From Chondromyces crocatus (GTDB lineage Bacteria > Myxococcota_A > Polyangia > Polyangiales > Polyangiaceae): a DNA stretch of 64,000 bases. Location: contig NZ_CP012159.1 in assembly GCF_001189295.1 (NCBI RefSeq), forward strand, positions 7,332,525 through 7,396,524, in the 5' to 3' direction. The notes below the pieces were generated by a model, which worked only from the letters and a program-made list of their open reading frames with translations, ran no database searches and was not told the origin of the DNA. The translations under genes and the position numbers were made by a program. Below are positions 36,601-43,488 of this stretch, in pieces (position 1 is the stretch's first letter; each line of letters begins with the position of its first letter).

Positions 36601-39600
36601 CGGGACGACAGGCCATCGGCGCTCGAGCCGCGCATCGCCGCGCTGTCCGAGCCCGACGGAGAGCGTGCGTTGCTCGACCTGGTGCGCGCCGAGGTCGCGG
36701 GCGTTCTGGGGCATGCTTCGTCAGAAGCCATCGAGCCGAGTCGTCCGCTTCAGGCGCTTGGACTCGACTCGCTCATGGCACTCGAAGTCCGGAATCGGCT
36801 GGGAGCGGCCACGGGGCTGCGGCTTCCAGCGACGCTCCTGTTCGACCACCCGACCCCCACGGCCATCGCGCGGCGATTGCACCAGGAGCTGCTCGGTCCC
36901 GCAGCCGACAGCACGGGTCCGCGCGCGATGGAACCTGCGACGGTGGTGTACGAGAAGGATCCCATCGCCATCGTATCCATGGGGTGTCGCTTCCCCGGGG
37001 GGGTACGGACCCCGGAAGACCTGTGGGGGATCCTGAGCGAAGGGAGAGACGCCATTTCCGCGTTTCCTTCCGCGCGCGGCTGGAATCTGGACGCGCTGTA
37101 CGACCCGGATCCCGATGCGAGAGGCAAGAGCTATGTGCGGGAGGGGGGATTCCTTCACGATGCCGACCATTTCGATGCGGCGTTCTTCGGCATCAGCCCC
37201 CGCGAGGCGCTCACCATCGATCCGCAGCAGCGACTCTTGCTGGAGACGTCGTGGGAGACCCTCGAGCGCGCCGGGATCGATCCGGTGTCCCTGCAGGGCA
37301 GCCAGACCGGGGTGTTCGTCGGCGTCATGTACAACGACTACGGCTCGCGGCTCGCCGAGGTGCCGGAGGAGGTCGAGGGCTACGTCAGCATCGGCAGCGC
37401 GGCCAGCGTGGCGTCGGGGCGCATCGCGTTCGCATTCGGGTTCGAGGGTCCAGCGGTCACGGTGGACACGGCGTGCAGTTCATCGCTGGTGTCACTGCAC
37501 CTCGCCTGTCAGGCGCTGCGCCAGGGGGAGTGTTCGCTGGCGCTGGCAGGTGGGGTCACCCTCATGGCCACCCCTGCGGTCTTCGTCGAGTTCAGCCGGC
37601 AGCGGGGGCTGGCGTCCGATGGGCGCTGCAAGTCGTTCTCGGCCGAGGCCGACGGGACCAGCTGGGCCGAGGGGGTCGGCGTGCTGCTGCTCGAGCGGCT
37701 CTCCGACGCGCGCCGGCTCGGCCATCCCGTGCTCGCCGTCCTCCGAGGCTCCGCCGTCAACCAGGATGGCAAGAGCCAAGGGCTCACTGCACCGAACGGT
37801 CCCGCGCAGCAGCGTGTCATCCGTCAGGCACTCGACAATGCGCGGCTCGACCCGGCAGCAGTCGACGTCGTCGAGGCCCATGGCACCGGCACCACGCTGG
37901 GTGATCCCATCGAGGCGCAGGCCTTGCTCGCCACCTACGGCAAGGCGCGGTCCCAGCAGCGGCCCCTGTGGCTCGGCTCCATCAAGTCCAACCTCGGCCA
38001 CACCCAGGCCGCCGCCGGGGTTGCTGGCGTCATCAAGATGGTCCTCGCCCTGCAGCACGAGTCGCTGCCCAGGACCTTGCATGCCGATGCCCCCTCCCCT
38101 CATGTCGACTGGTCGCAGGGGACGGTCCGCCTCCTGACCCAGCCCGAACCCTGGCCCGCTGGGGACGCGCCCCGCCGCGCTGGCGTCTCTGCTTTCGGCA
38201 TCAGCGGCACCAATGCGCATGTCCTTCTCGAAGAGGCGCCCCCTCTCATCGAAGGAGTCCCACGTGCAGCGGAAGCTCACCACGCGGCGGAAGGGGGGAC
38301 ATCACCCGAGCAGCCGGCTGCGATGCCCTTGCTGCTGTCCGCAAAAAGCGAGGAGGCGCTGCGGGCGCAAGCCGAGCAGCTCAGATGCCATCTGGAAGCG
38401 CATCCGGAGCTGTGCCCGAGCGACGTCGGCTACACGCTCGCCACCGCGCGCTCGCAGTTCGAGCACCGCGCCGCCCTCGTCGTGGCGAGCCGGGACGAGC
38501 TGCTCGATGCGCTGGGCGCCCTCGCCGAGGGACGGTCCGCGGCTCAGGTCGTGCTCGGGGAGGCCAGGATCGACGGCAAGTGCGTCTTCGTCTTTCCGGG
38601 GCAAGGGGGGCAGTGGGTCGGCATGGCCAGGGCCTTGCTCGAGACCTCGGATGTCTTCCGCCAGCACATCCTCGCTTGTGCAGAGGCGCTTTCGCCCCAT
38701 GTCGACTGGTCCCTGCTCGATGTCTTGCGCGGCAAGGGCGAGGTGGCCTCGCTCGACCGGGTCGACGTCGTCCAGCCCGTCCTCTTCTCGGTCATGGTCG
38801 CGCTCGCGGAAGTCTGGCGCTCGCTCGGCGTCCTGCCCGATGCCGTCGTCGGTCACAGCCAGGGCGAGATCGCGGCCGCTCACGTCGCTGGCGCCCTGTC
38901 GCTGGAGGATGCGGCCCGCATCGTCGCGCTCCGCAGCCGCGCCATCGCCACCCTTCCTCAGCACGGCGCCATGGCGGCCGTCGAGCTGCCGCACGAGCGT
39001 GTGCTGGAGATTCTGAAGCCTTTCGACGACCACCTCGCCCTCGCGGCCATCAACAGCCCGCGCTCCTGCGTCGTCTCCGGCGACGGCGACGCCCTCGATG
39101 CCCTGCTCCAAAAGCTCCACGCCGAGGGCGTCTTCGCACGCAGGGTGCGCGTCGACTACGCCTCCCACTCCCATCACGTCGAGCCCCTTCGACAACCCCT
39201 GCTCGACGCCCTCGCTCCCATCCAGCCGCGCCCCACGCGCCTGCCGCTCTACTCCGCCGTCACCGGACAGCGCATCGAGGGCACCGACCTCACGCCGGCG
39301 TACTGGTTCCGCAACCTCCGACACACCGTTCTGTTCGCTGATGCCACCGTCGCCCTGCTCGACGACGGACACCGCTTCTTCGTCGAACTCAGCCCTCACC
39401 CCGTCCTCTCCCTCGCGCTGCACGAGACTGTCGAGGCCTCTCCTCGCACCGCCGCCGTCACCGGCTCCTTGCGACGCGATGAAGGCGATCTGCAGCGCTT
39501 GCTCCTCTCGCTCGCAGCGCTCGCCGTCCAGGGGCTCGCGCTCGATGCAGCCGCCCTCTGGCCCGAGGGACGCCGCATCCCCCTGCCCACCTACCCCTTC

Positions 39601-42600
39601 CAGCGCCAGCGCTACTGGCTCGATGTCCCCTCCTCCACCCGCGCCGATGTCGCGTCTGCCGGTCTCACCTCGCCCGGCCATCCCTTGCTCGGTGCCGCCG
39701 TCCACCTCGCTGACCGTGATGCCTTCCTCTTCACCGGACGCATCGGCCTGCACACCCATCCCTGGCTCGCCGCGCACGCCGTCTTCGGTGCCGTCCTGCT
39801 CCCCGCCACCGCCTTTCTCGAGATGGCCCTCGTCGCCGCTCTCCGCCTCGGGCTCGACCGCATCGACGAACTCACCCTCGAAGCACCCCTGCTGCTGCCC
39901 TCCCATGGCGCCGTCCAGCTCCAGCTCTCCGTCGACCCCCCCGACCCCCAGGGGCGACGCGCCCTGACCTTCCACGCCCGTCCTGAGGGGCCTTCCGACA
40001 ACGCACCGTGGATGCGCCATGCCACCGGCAGGCTCGGACTGGCGCCCGGGAGCGCTCCCGTCCCCGCGGCTGCCTCCGACTTTCACCCATGGCCTCCGCC
40101 TGGCGCCGTCCCCCTCGACCTCGAAGGCGCTTACGACCGCCTCGCCGAGGCGGGCTACGCCTACGGCCGCGAGTTCCAGGGTCTCGAGGCCGCCTGGACG
40201 CGCGGCAACGACCTCTTTGCCGAGGTCGCACTTCCCCAGGACACCTCCGGCCCCCCTCTCCGCTTCAACCTCCACCCGGCCCTTCTCGACGCCGCGCTCC
40301 ACCCCCTCGCCCTCGCCTCGCTCCCGGTCGACCAGCACCTCCCTCTCCCCTTCGCCTGGGAGGGCGTCTCCCTCTTTGCCACCGGCGCGACTTCCCTCCG
40401 TGTCCGACTCACGCGAGCCCACGCGCAGAACGCCGCATCGCTCGCCATCGCGGACACCTCGGGGAACCCGGTCGGGTCCGTGGAAGGCCTACGGACACGG
40501 TCTGCGTCGCCGTCTCAGCTCCGCAGCGCCTCCGCTCGCACCCAGGACTCGCTGTTCCGCGTCGACTGGACGGCGCTGTCTCTCGCCTCCGCCACAGAAC
40601 ACCACGAGCACTGGGCGCTCCTCGAGATCGGCGAGGGGGACCTCGTCATGCCCTCGCCAGATCGCTCCGTCGACGTCACGCGGTACGCCGATCTCGCGAC
40701 CCTCCGGGCAGCGCTCACGCACGGCGCTCCGACCCCCGAGGTCATCGTCGTTGCGTTTCCAGAGACGACCGGGGACGTGCTGCAGAAGACTCATGAAGCC
40801 ACGCGCCAAGCGCTCACGCTGCTCCAGGAACTCCTGGCCGACGACCACATGGAGTCGTGCCGGCTCGCCTTCGTCACCCGGCGGGCCATCGCCACTCGTC
40901 CAGGAGAGGACGTCCTGGATCTCGCCCACGCCCCCCTGTGGGGCCTCATCCGGAGCGCTCAGTCCGAGCACCCGGATCGAGCCATCCTGCTCGTCGACCT
41001 CGATACCCATCCGACATCCGCCGAGATGCTGACGCAAGCCATCGCGACCGAGGAGCCACAGGTCGCGATCCGGCAAGGGAATGCGCTGGTTCCTCGCCTC
41101 GTGCGCCCCCGCCCCACGGAGACCCTGCCGCTGCCCGAAGAGACGCGCGCATGGCGTCTCGACACACGCACGAAGGGGACGCTCGATGCCCTGGCACTGG
41201 TCGCAAACCCGGAGGCCACTGCGCCGCTCGCTCCCGGACAGGTTCGCCTCGAGGTCCGCGCAGCAGGGCTCAACTTCCGCGACGTGCTCAACGCGCTGGG
41301 GATGTATCCCGGGGAGGCAGGGCCGCTGGGGTTCGAGGGGTCGGGCGTCATCGTCGAGGTCGGCGAGGGCGTCCACCTCGTGGCGCCAGGGGATCGCGTC
41401 ATGGGCATTTTTCATGGCGCCTTTGGTTCGCTCGCCATCGCTGACCACCGCCTCCTCGCGCATGTCCCAGAGGGCTGGTCTTTCGCTCGGGCGGCCGGTG
41501 TGCCCGTCGTTTTTCTGACGGCCTACTACGCTCTCGTCGATCTGGCGCGTCTCCAGCCAGGGGAGCGCGTGCTCGTGCATGCTGCAGCAGGGGGGGTCGG
41601 GATGGCCGCGGTCCAGCTCGCGCGCCATCTGGGGGCCGAGGTCTTCGCCACATCCAGCCCGACCAAGTGGGACACGCTTCGCGCGCTCGGCGTCGACGAG
41701 GACCACACCGCATCGTCGCGCTCGCTGGACTTCGAACCTCATTTTCTCCGGACGACCCAGGGCGAGGGCGTGGATGTCGTCCTCGACTGCCTCGCCCGCG
41801 AGTTCGTCGATGCCTCCCTGCGTCTCTTGCCTCGCGGGGGGCGCTTCGTGGAGATGGGCAAGACCGACATCCGCTCTGCCGAGCATGTCGCCACGCTCCA
41901 CCCAGGGGTCGTTTACCGAGCCTTCGATCTGATCGAGGCAGGCCCTCACCGCATCCAGGAGATGCTGTCCGAGGTGCTCGCCTTGTTCGAGCAGGGAGTC
42001 CTCCGCCCGCTCCCCACGTCGGTCTGGGATCTCCGGCGCGCTCCCGAAGCCTTCCGCGTCCTCGCACAGGCTCGTCATGTCGGGAAGCTCGTGCTGACCA
42101 CGCCGCGCACTCTCGACCCGAGCGGCACGGTGTTGATCACCGGAGGAACCGGCACGCTGGGTGCCCTGCTGGCGCGCCACCTCGTGACGGCTCATGGCGT
42201 CAGGCGTCTCGTCCTCGTCTCTCGACGTGGGTCGGCAGCACCGGCGGCGGAGGATCTCGTCCAGGAACTCATGGCTGCAGGAGCGCATGTGGAACTCGCT
42301 GCGTGTGATGTCTCCGATCGCCTGGTGCTCTCGGAGATTCTGGCATCCATTCCCGAGGCGCATCCCCTCACCGCGGTCGTCCACGCTGCCGGGCAGCTCG
42401 ACGATGGGCTTCTCAGCACGATGTCGCCGGAGCGCATCGACAGCGCATTCCTTCCCAAGGTCGATGCAGCGATCCATCTGCACGAACTCACGCGGGGCCA
42501 CGATCTCGCGGTGTTCGTGCTCTTCTCCTCCCTCGCCGGCGTGCTGGGCGGTCCAGGCCAGGCCAACTACGCCGCCGCCAACACCTTCCTCGACGCGCTC

Positions 42601-43488
42601 GCCCACCGTCGCAGCGCCGAGGGCTTGCCTGCCTCGTCGCTCGCGTGGGGCTACTGGGAGCAGCGCACGGGGATGACGGCACACCTGGGGGAGGCCGATC
42701 TGGGCCGGCTTTCGCGCGACGGCATCTCACCCCTCGCAACGGTGGATGGTCTCGCTCTGTTCGACGTTGCCACGAAGCTTCCCGAGCCTCTCCTTGTCCC
42801 GGCACGCTTTCACGGCGCCGCGTGGCGTGACCGCGTCACCACACTCCCCGCCATGCTCCGCTCCCTCGCCTCCGCGACGGGACCACGCCCCGCCGCGGCA
42901 CTCCCAGCGACGTCGATCGCTCCGCTGGTCGCACGGCTGGGCCGCCTCTCCGAGCTGGAGCGTGACCGCGCTCTCCTCGAATTCGTGCAGGCCGAGGCGG
43001 CCACTGTGCTCGGGCTAGGAGAAGCGGCCGTCATCGAGCCGAGCCGTCCCCTCCAGGAGCTCGGCCTCGACTCGCTCATGGCCGTCGAGCTGCGCAATCG
43101 CCTCGCGCAGGCTGCCGACCTGCGGCTGCCGGCGACACTGCTCTTCGACCACCCGACCCCCTCCGCTCTCGCCCGGTTTCTACGGGCGGAGGTGCTCCCC
43201 GGTGAGGCAACCCGACACGGGCCTGCAAGCGCGGAACTCGACAGGCTGGAGGCTCTCCTCTCGGCGATGTCTCCAGAGGATCTCGCACGTTCGGGGATCA
43301 CAGGTCGCTTGCAAGCGCTGCTGTCGAGGTGGGGCGCAGGGCTGGGGTCGACGGGAGATCCTGGCCAGGGGACAGCCGAGAAGGCCGACGACGAGAACGT
43401 CGAGACCAGGCTCCGGGCTGCCACCGCCGACGAGCTGTTCGACTTCATCGATCAGAACCTGGGAGCAAGCGGAGCTGGCAATGGCTAG
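24721..43488 (+). CDS. Type I polyketide synthase, loading domains plus modules 1-3
   Basis: About 6255 residues. Domain order: ACP(loading)-KS-AT(loading)-AT-DH-KR-ACP, KS-AT-DH-KR-ACP, KS-AT-DH-ER-KR-ACP, C-terminal docking helices. It starts the assembly line: loads an acyl starter and adds three methylmalonyl units, leaving two alpha-methyl alkenes and one fully reduced methyl-branched unit. ATG 24721 is chosen; an in-frame GTG at 24682 would add 13 residues without a better ribosome site. All three KS have the catalytic Cys (279, 2483, 4252). The C-terminus (LDRLEALLSAMSPEDL and ADELFDFIDQNLG) is a docking element fitting the coiled coil of the next protein. The stop overlaps the next start by 8 nt. 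Modules are described separately. Confidence 0.95.
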   Translation: MTSKHANPQSAQAEDHLCASIAAFLGEELGLAPGAIEVDASFERHGLDSRGAAAMVARLASQLGRPLSPLLVWQFPTPRSLARHLNGAAACGEGSTVTGAAVQSAEKEPVAIVGIACRFPGAPSPEAFWRLLRDGVDAITETPRDRWDADDFFDADRAASGKMNTRRGGFLDRIDGFDPAFFGISPREAAAMDPQQRLMLELSWEALEDAGIVAARLKGSRTGVFFGSIWDDYATMLYRHGADAITQHTVTGHHRSLIANRVSYTLGLRGPSMTIDSACSAALVAVQLACESLRRGESEISLAGGVNLNLLPESAIGMSKFGGLSPDGRCFTFDARANGYVRGEGGGVVVLKRLSRALADGDPIHCVLLGGAVNNDGASNGLTAPSPVAQAEMLRLAYGRAGLEPGEVQYVELHGTGTALGDPIEAAALGEVLGKGRSPGRALRVGSAKTNVGHLEGAAGIVGLLKVVLCIRHRQIAPSLHFEEPNPHIPLEALNLDVQGALGPWPDMDRPLLAGVSSFGMGGTNCHVVVSEWPSARTHLLPLAAESEEALRAQARRWLEASRASRDEDALAILCARAAVESRSGRHRAAVTARSVQALEEHLQRVIEGQARVGVSLGRAAPEGAPGVVFVFGGQGAQWPGMGLRLLHEEPVFRSVLLQCEACIQQHLGWSLLDVLTGHDRSRLDRVEVSFPAIVALEIAIAALWQAWGIQPAAVVGHSIGEIAAAHVAGVLSLDEAMRVICAQARALGRLHGSGGMGVVGLSWEEAAEALRGYEGRLFRAIRHSVDTTVLAGAPEALEALFGTLEGQGIFCRQVATDAAPHCPLVDDLREELHEALRELRPRAARLPIVSEVTGTQLVGERFDAEHWMRNLCDPVHFSTAIDHLLEKGWACFLEVSPHPLAVRAITSNLKQQGRRGAVLASLRRGEDERGAMLDALGALHVLGAMPRWEAVQGPGEAPCGGVERQGGEAAEVEAGDRAATGKAVSVLLSARSEAARKAQAEQLRRHLEAHPELCPSDVGYTLATARSQFEHCAALVVASRDELLDVLGALAEGRSAAQVVLGEARVDGKCVFVFPGQGGQWVGMARALLETSDVFRKHILACAEALSPHVDWSLLDVLRGEDEATSLDRVDVVQPVLFSVMVALAEVWRSLGVLPDAVVGHSQGEIAAAHVAGALSLEDAARIVALRSRAIATLSQHGAMAAVELPHERLLERLTSSGDHLALAAINSPRSCVVSGDGDALDALLQKLHAEGVFARRVRVDYASHSHHVEPLRQSLLDALATIQPRPSRQPLYSAVTGQRIEGTDLTPAYWFRNLRHTVHFADATVALLDDGHRFFVELSPHPVLSLALHETIEASQHTAAVTGSLRRDEGDLRRLLLSLAELAVQGLALDAAALWPEGRRVPLPTYPFQRQRYWLDVPSSPRADVASAGLTSPDHPLLGAAVHLADRDAFLFTGRIGLHTHPWLAAHAVLGAVLLPATAFLEMALVAALRLGLDRIDELTLEAPLLLPSHGAVLLQLSVDPPDTQGRRSLAFHARPDGASDDASWIRHATGKIGLAPASAPVPAATSDLRSWPPPGAVPLDLHGAYDRLAEAGYTYGREFQGLEAAWTRGNDLFAEVALPRDSAGPPLRFNLHPALLDAALHALILGTPVSAGEVALPFSWEGVSLRAVGASELRVHFSREPQRDAVSVTIADGSGEIVASVDDLLLRSASAEQLARTLPSQHASLYRVGWTMRTPSSVRPALERWALLGAEGAGMVAPLLAQDPSLARYADLAALGAALDRGEAVPEVVLVPLSTHGEEGTDAIHRTTHALLQLLQGWIADDRLAARRLVLLTCRAVAALPDEDVPSLVQAPLWGLVRTAQSEHPDRALGLVDLDEEEKSVRMLGAAIASREPQLAVRGGALWTPGIVRVNPSPGASAARSPLKREGTVLITGGTGVLGALLARHLVVQHGVRHLLLTSRAGGAAPEAEALMRELTTAGARVTLAACDVRDRGALEQLLASIPPEQPLVGVIHAAGRLDDGVLGSLTEEHVARVFDPKVDGALHLHELTAGQDLAFFVLFSSVLGVLGGLGQGNYAAASTFLDALAHHRRARGQPATSLAWGYWSARSGMTAHLGSADLKRLARLGIAPLPAEEGLALFDAAIERPDATLIPARFDLELLRRSSDAVPPLLQGLVRRSPRRAVTGAGGPAATPTGRLAALSGGERDRGLLELVRSEVATVLGVAAASAVEPERPLQELGLDSLMAVELRNRLGAATGLRLPATLLFDHPTPSALARRLGEACFDGGAEVTGSAPRSQSLEDPGVAEREPIAIVAMSCRLPGGVRTPEALWELLREERDAISGFPAERGWDLEALFDADPGARGKSYAREGGFLHEADRFDPAFFGISPREARLIDPQQRLLLETSWEVIERAGIAPSSLQGSQTGVFLGVMYNDYGARLAHAPEMLDGHVWIDSAASVASGRIAYTLGLEGPAVTVDTACSSSLVSLHLACQALRQGECSLALAGGACVMATPNIFIEFSRQRGLASDGRCKSFSAEADGTSWAEGVGLLLLERLSDARRLGHPVLAVLRGSAVNQDGKSQGLTAPNGPAQQRVIRQALDNARLDPAEVDVVEAHGTGTTLGDPIEAQALLATYGKARSQQRPLWLGSIKSNLGHTQAAAGVAGVIKMVLALQHGTLPRTLHADAPSPHVDWSQGTVRLLTQSVAWPAGGAPRRAGVSAFGISGTNAHVLLEEAPLLVEGTPRAREAHHAEGETLPQQPTAIPLLLSARSGGALRAQAEQLRCHLEAHPELSPNDIGHTLATARARFEHRAALVVASRDELLDALGALAEGRSAAQVVLGEAKVDGKCVFVFPGQGGQWVGMARALLETSDVFRKHILACAEALSPHVDWSLLDVLRSEDEATSLDRVDVVQPVLFSVMVALAEVWRALGVLPDAVVGHSQGEIAAAHVAGALSLEDAARIVALRSRAVATLSQHGAMAAVELPHERLLERLTSSGDHLALAAINSPRSCVVAGDGDALDALLHQLHAEGVFARRVRVDYASHSHHVEPLRQSLLDALAPIQPRPSRLPLYSAVTGQRIEGTDLTPAYWFRNLRDTVHFADATVALLDDGHRFFVELSPHPVLSLALHETIEASQHTAAVTGSLRRDEGDLRRLLLSLAELAVQGLTLDAAALWPEGRRIPLPTYPFQRQRYWLDVPASTRADVASAGLTSPDHPLLGAAVHLADRDAFLFTGRIGLHTHPWLAAHAVFGAVLLPATAFLEMALVAALRLGLDRIDELTLEAPLLLPSHGAVQLQLSVDSPDPQGRRALTFHARPDGASDDASWIRHATGKIGLAPASAPVPAATSDLRSWPPPGAVPLDLEGAYDRLAEAGYAYGREFQGLEAAWTRGNDLFAEVALPRDSASQSLRFNLHPALLDAALHPLALASLSTDQHLHLPFAWEGVSLFASDASSLRVRLTRAHAQNSASLTIADARGAPVAFVESLHTRPATAAQLQDAGTARKGSLYHIAWKPLPDVSRPASTLHWVLLGTDDVEGLGVLPGERHASLHALRNALDEGAPIPDVVVVLATTGDGDRAQAAHGATHRALSLLQAWMADARLARCRLVILTRRAVATRPDEDVLALSEAPVWGLVRTAQSEHPERSIRVVDVDEQDASWRALPSAMTSGEPQLALRDGLLLVPRLLRVEVSPGAEGRALDPQGTVLITGGTGVLASRLASHLVAKHGVRHLLLTSRHGRAARGAEDLERTLVAAGAQVTFAACDVGDREALHKLVASVSREHPLTGVIHAAGVLDDGVLDTLTAERVDGVLRPKVDAAVYLHELTEGLPLTAFVLFSSIAGLLGTAGQSSYAAANVFLDALAHHRRAHGLPATSLAWGYWAERSGMTSHLTEGDVARLAHLGLEALPTEDALALFDAALRREEATLVPARLAGVSQRAGAALPCVLRGLVRTAAIHPARVRDDRPSALEPRIAALSEPDGERALLDLVRAEVAGVLGHASSEAIEPSRPLQALGLDSLMALEVRNRLGAATGLRLPATLLFDHPTPTAIARRLHQELLGPAADSTGPRAMEPATVVYEKDPIAIVSMGCRFPGGVRTPEDLWGILSEGRDAISAFPSARGWNLDALYDPDPDARGKSYVREGGFLHDADHFDAAFFGISPREALTIDPQQRLLLETSWETLERAGIDPVSLQGSQTGVFVGVMYNDYGSRLAEVPEEVEGYVSIGSAASVASGRIAFAFGFEGPAVTVDTACSSSLVSLHLACQALRQGECSLALAGGVTLMATPAVFVEFSRQRGLASDGRCKSFSAEADGTSWAEGVGVLLLERLSDARRLGHPVLAVLRGSAVNQDGKSQGLTAPNGPAQQRVIRQALDNARLDPAAVDVVEAHGTGTTLGDPIEAQALLATYGKARSQQRPLWLGSIKSNLGHTQAAAGVAGVIKMVLALQHESLPRTLHADAPSPHVDWSQGTVRLLTQPEPWPAGDAPRRAGVSAFGISGTNAHVLLEEAPPLIEGVPRAAEAHHAAEGGTSPEQPAAMPLLLSAKSEEALRAQAEQLRCHLEAHPELCPSDVGYTLATARSQFEHRAALVVASRDELLDALGALAEGRSAAQVVLGEARIDGKCVFVFPGQGGQWVGMARALLETSDVFRQHILACAEALSPHVDWSLLDVLRGKGEVASLDRVDVVQPVLFSVMVALAEVWRSLGVLPDAVVGHSQGEIAAAHVAGALSLEDAARIVALRSRAIATLPQHGAMAAVELPHERVLEILKPFDDHLALAAINSPRSCVVSGDGDALDALLQKLHAEGVFARRVRVDYASHSHHVEPLRQPLLDALAPIQPRPTRLPLYSAVTGQRIEGTDLTPAYWFRNLRHTVLFADATVALLDDGHRFFVELSPHPVLSLALHETVEASPRTAAVTGSLRRDEGDLQRLLLSLAALAVQGLALDAAALWPEGRRIPLPTYPFQRQRYWLDVPSSTRADVASAGLTSPGHPLLGAAVHLADRDAFLFTGRIGLHTHPWLAAHAVFGAVLLPATAFLEMALVAALRLGLDRIDELTLEAPLLLPSHGAVQLQLSVDPPDPQGRRALTFHARPEGPSDNAPWMRHATGRLGLAPGSAPVPAAASDFHPWPPPGAVPLDLEGAYDRLAEAGYAYGREFQGLEAAWTRGNDLFAEVALPQDTSGPPLRFNLHPALLDAALHPLALASLPVDQHLPLPFAWEGVSLFATGATSLRVRLTRAHAQNAASLAIADTSGNPVGSVEGLRTRSASPSQLRSASARTQDSLFRVDWTALSLASATEHHEHWALLEIGEGDLVMPSPDRSVDVTRYADLATLRAALTHGAPTPEVIVVAFPETTGDVLQKTHEATRQALTLLQELLADDHMESCRLAFVTRRAIATRPGEDVLDLAHAPLWGLIRSAQSEHPDRAILLVDLDTHPTSAEMLTQAIATEEPQVAIRQGNALVPRLVRPRPTETLPLPEETRAWRLDTRTKGTLDALALVANPEATAPLAPGQVRLEVRAAGLNFRDVLNALGMYPGEAGPLGFEGSGVIVEVGEGVHLVAPGDRVMGIFHGAFGSLAIADHRLLAHVPEGWSFARAAGVPVVFLTAYYALVDLARLQPGERVLVHAAAGGVGMAAVQLARHLGAEVFATSSPTKWDTLRALGVDEDHTASSRSLDFEPHFLRTTQGEGVDVVLDCLAREFVDASLRLLPRGGRFVEMGKTDIRSAEHVATLHPGVVYRAFDLIEAGPHRIQEMLSEVLALFEQGVLRPLPTSVWDLRRAPEAFRVLAQARHVGKLVLTTPRTLDPSGTVLITGGTGTLGALLARHLVTAHGVRRLVLVSRRGSAAPAAEDLVQELMAAGAHVELAACDVSDRLVLSEILASIPEAHPLTAVVHAAGQLDDGLLSTMSPERIDSAFLPKVDAAIHLHELTRGHDLAVFVLFSSLAGVLGGPGQANYAAANTFLDALAHRRSAEGLPASSLAWGYWEQRTGMTAHLGEADLGRLSRDGISPLATVDGLALFDVATKLPEPLLVPARFHGAAWRDRVTTLPAMLRSLASATGPRPAAALPATSIAPLVARLGRLSELERDRALLEFVQAEAATVLGLGEAAVIEPSRPLQELGLDSLMAVELRNRLAQAADLRLPATLLFDHPTPSALARFLRAEVLPGEATRHGPASAELDRLEALLSAMSPEDLARSGITGRLQALLSRWGAGLGSTGDPGQGTAEKADDENVETRLRAATADELFDFIDQNLGASGAGNG
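25042..31575 (+). other. PKS module 1: KS-AT-DH-KR-ACP, methylmalonyl, gives alpha-methyl alkene
   Basis: KS1: Cys279 in DSACSAALV, HGTGT with His414; it belongs to a different KS sequence type from modules 2-6. Extender AT (about 27912-28880): GHSQGE with Ser1163 and YASH 1263-1266, the methylmalonyl-CoA signature. DH (about 29005-29860): H-x3-G-x4-P with His1469 (HAVLGAVLLP) and LLDAALH. KR (about 29920-31230): TGGTGVLG, LDD at 2021-2023 (B-type), Tyr2078. ACP: LGLDSL with Ser2245. The loading AT sits between KS1 and this AT. Confidence 0.9.
27721..29598 (+). repeat. AT-DH block, copy 1 of 3 (methylmalonyl AT)
   Basis: 1878 bp covering the end of the KS-AT linker, the methylmalonyl AT and most of DH1. 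It aligns without visible gaps to 33061-34938 and 38371-40248, with long identical runs. Confidence 0.85.
32143..32935 (+). repeat. KS C-terminal half, copy 1 of 2 (module 2)
   Basis: 793 bp from just before the KS active site to the KS end, nearly identical to 37450-38242 in module 3 at a constant offset of 5307 bp. Confidence 0.85.
33061..34938 (+). repeat. AT-DH block, copy 2 of 3 (methylmalonyl AT)
   Basis: Same-length copy of 27721-29598 in module 2. Scattered silent and few replacement changes, for example Leu to Phe in the DH motif. Confidence 0.85.
37450..38242 (+). repeat. KS C-terminal half, copy 2 of 2 (module 3)
   Basis: Partner of 32143-32935. The KS halves upstream of the active site are clearly more different, so the identity begins abruptly. 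Confidence 0.85.
38371..40248 (+). repeat. AT-DH block, copy 3 of 3 (methylmalonyl AT)
   Basis: Copy in module 3. Slightly more diverged than copies 1 and 2, notably at 38990-39030 and 39320-39500. Confidence 0.85.

Larger units (their letters stand above)
31651..36890 (+). other. PKS module 2: KS-AT-DH-KR-ACP, methylmalonyl, gives alpha-methyl alkene
   Basis: KS Cys2483 ([10 protein letters not shown]). AT: GHSQGE Ser2943, YASH 3043-3046, methylmalonyl type. DH His3249 in HAVFGAVLLP. KR: TGGTGVLASRL (last glycine of the loop replaced by Ala, a tolerated change), VLDDG B-type motif, Tyr3851. ACP Ser4017 in LGLDSL. The AT-DH part is nearly identical in DNA to those of modules 1 and 3. Confidence 0.9.
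36955..43200 (+). other. PKS module 3: KS-AT-DH-ER-KR-ACP, methylmalonyl, fully reducing
   Basis: KS Cys4252. AT: GHSQGE Ser4713, YASH 4813-4816, methylmalonyl type. DH His5019. ER (about residues 5474-5795): AAGLNFRDVLNALGMYPGEA, NADPH loop HAAAGGVGMAA starting at His5620, and FVEMGKTDIR. KR: TGGTGTLG, QLDDG B-type motif, Tyr5950. ACP Ser6118. It should reduce the beta-carbon to CH2 and leave a methyl branch. It is the only ER in the window. Confidence 0.9.

Noticed and set aside
43202-43480. Longer start for the module 4-5 synthase
   Set aside because: The extension lies wholly within the end of the preceding gene; the docking coil begins at 43481.
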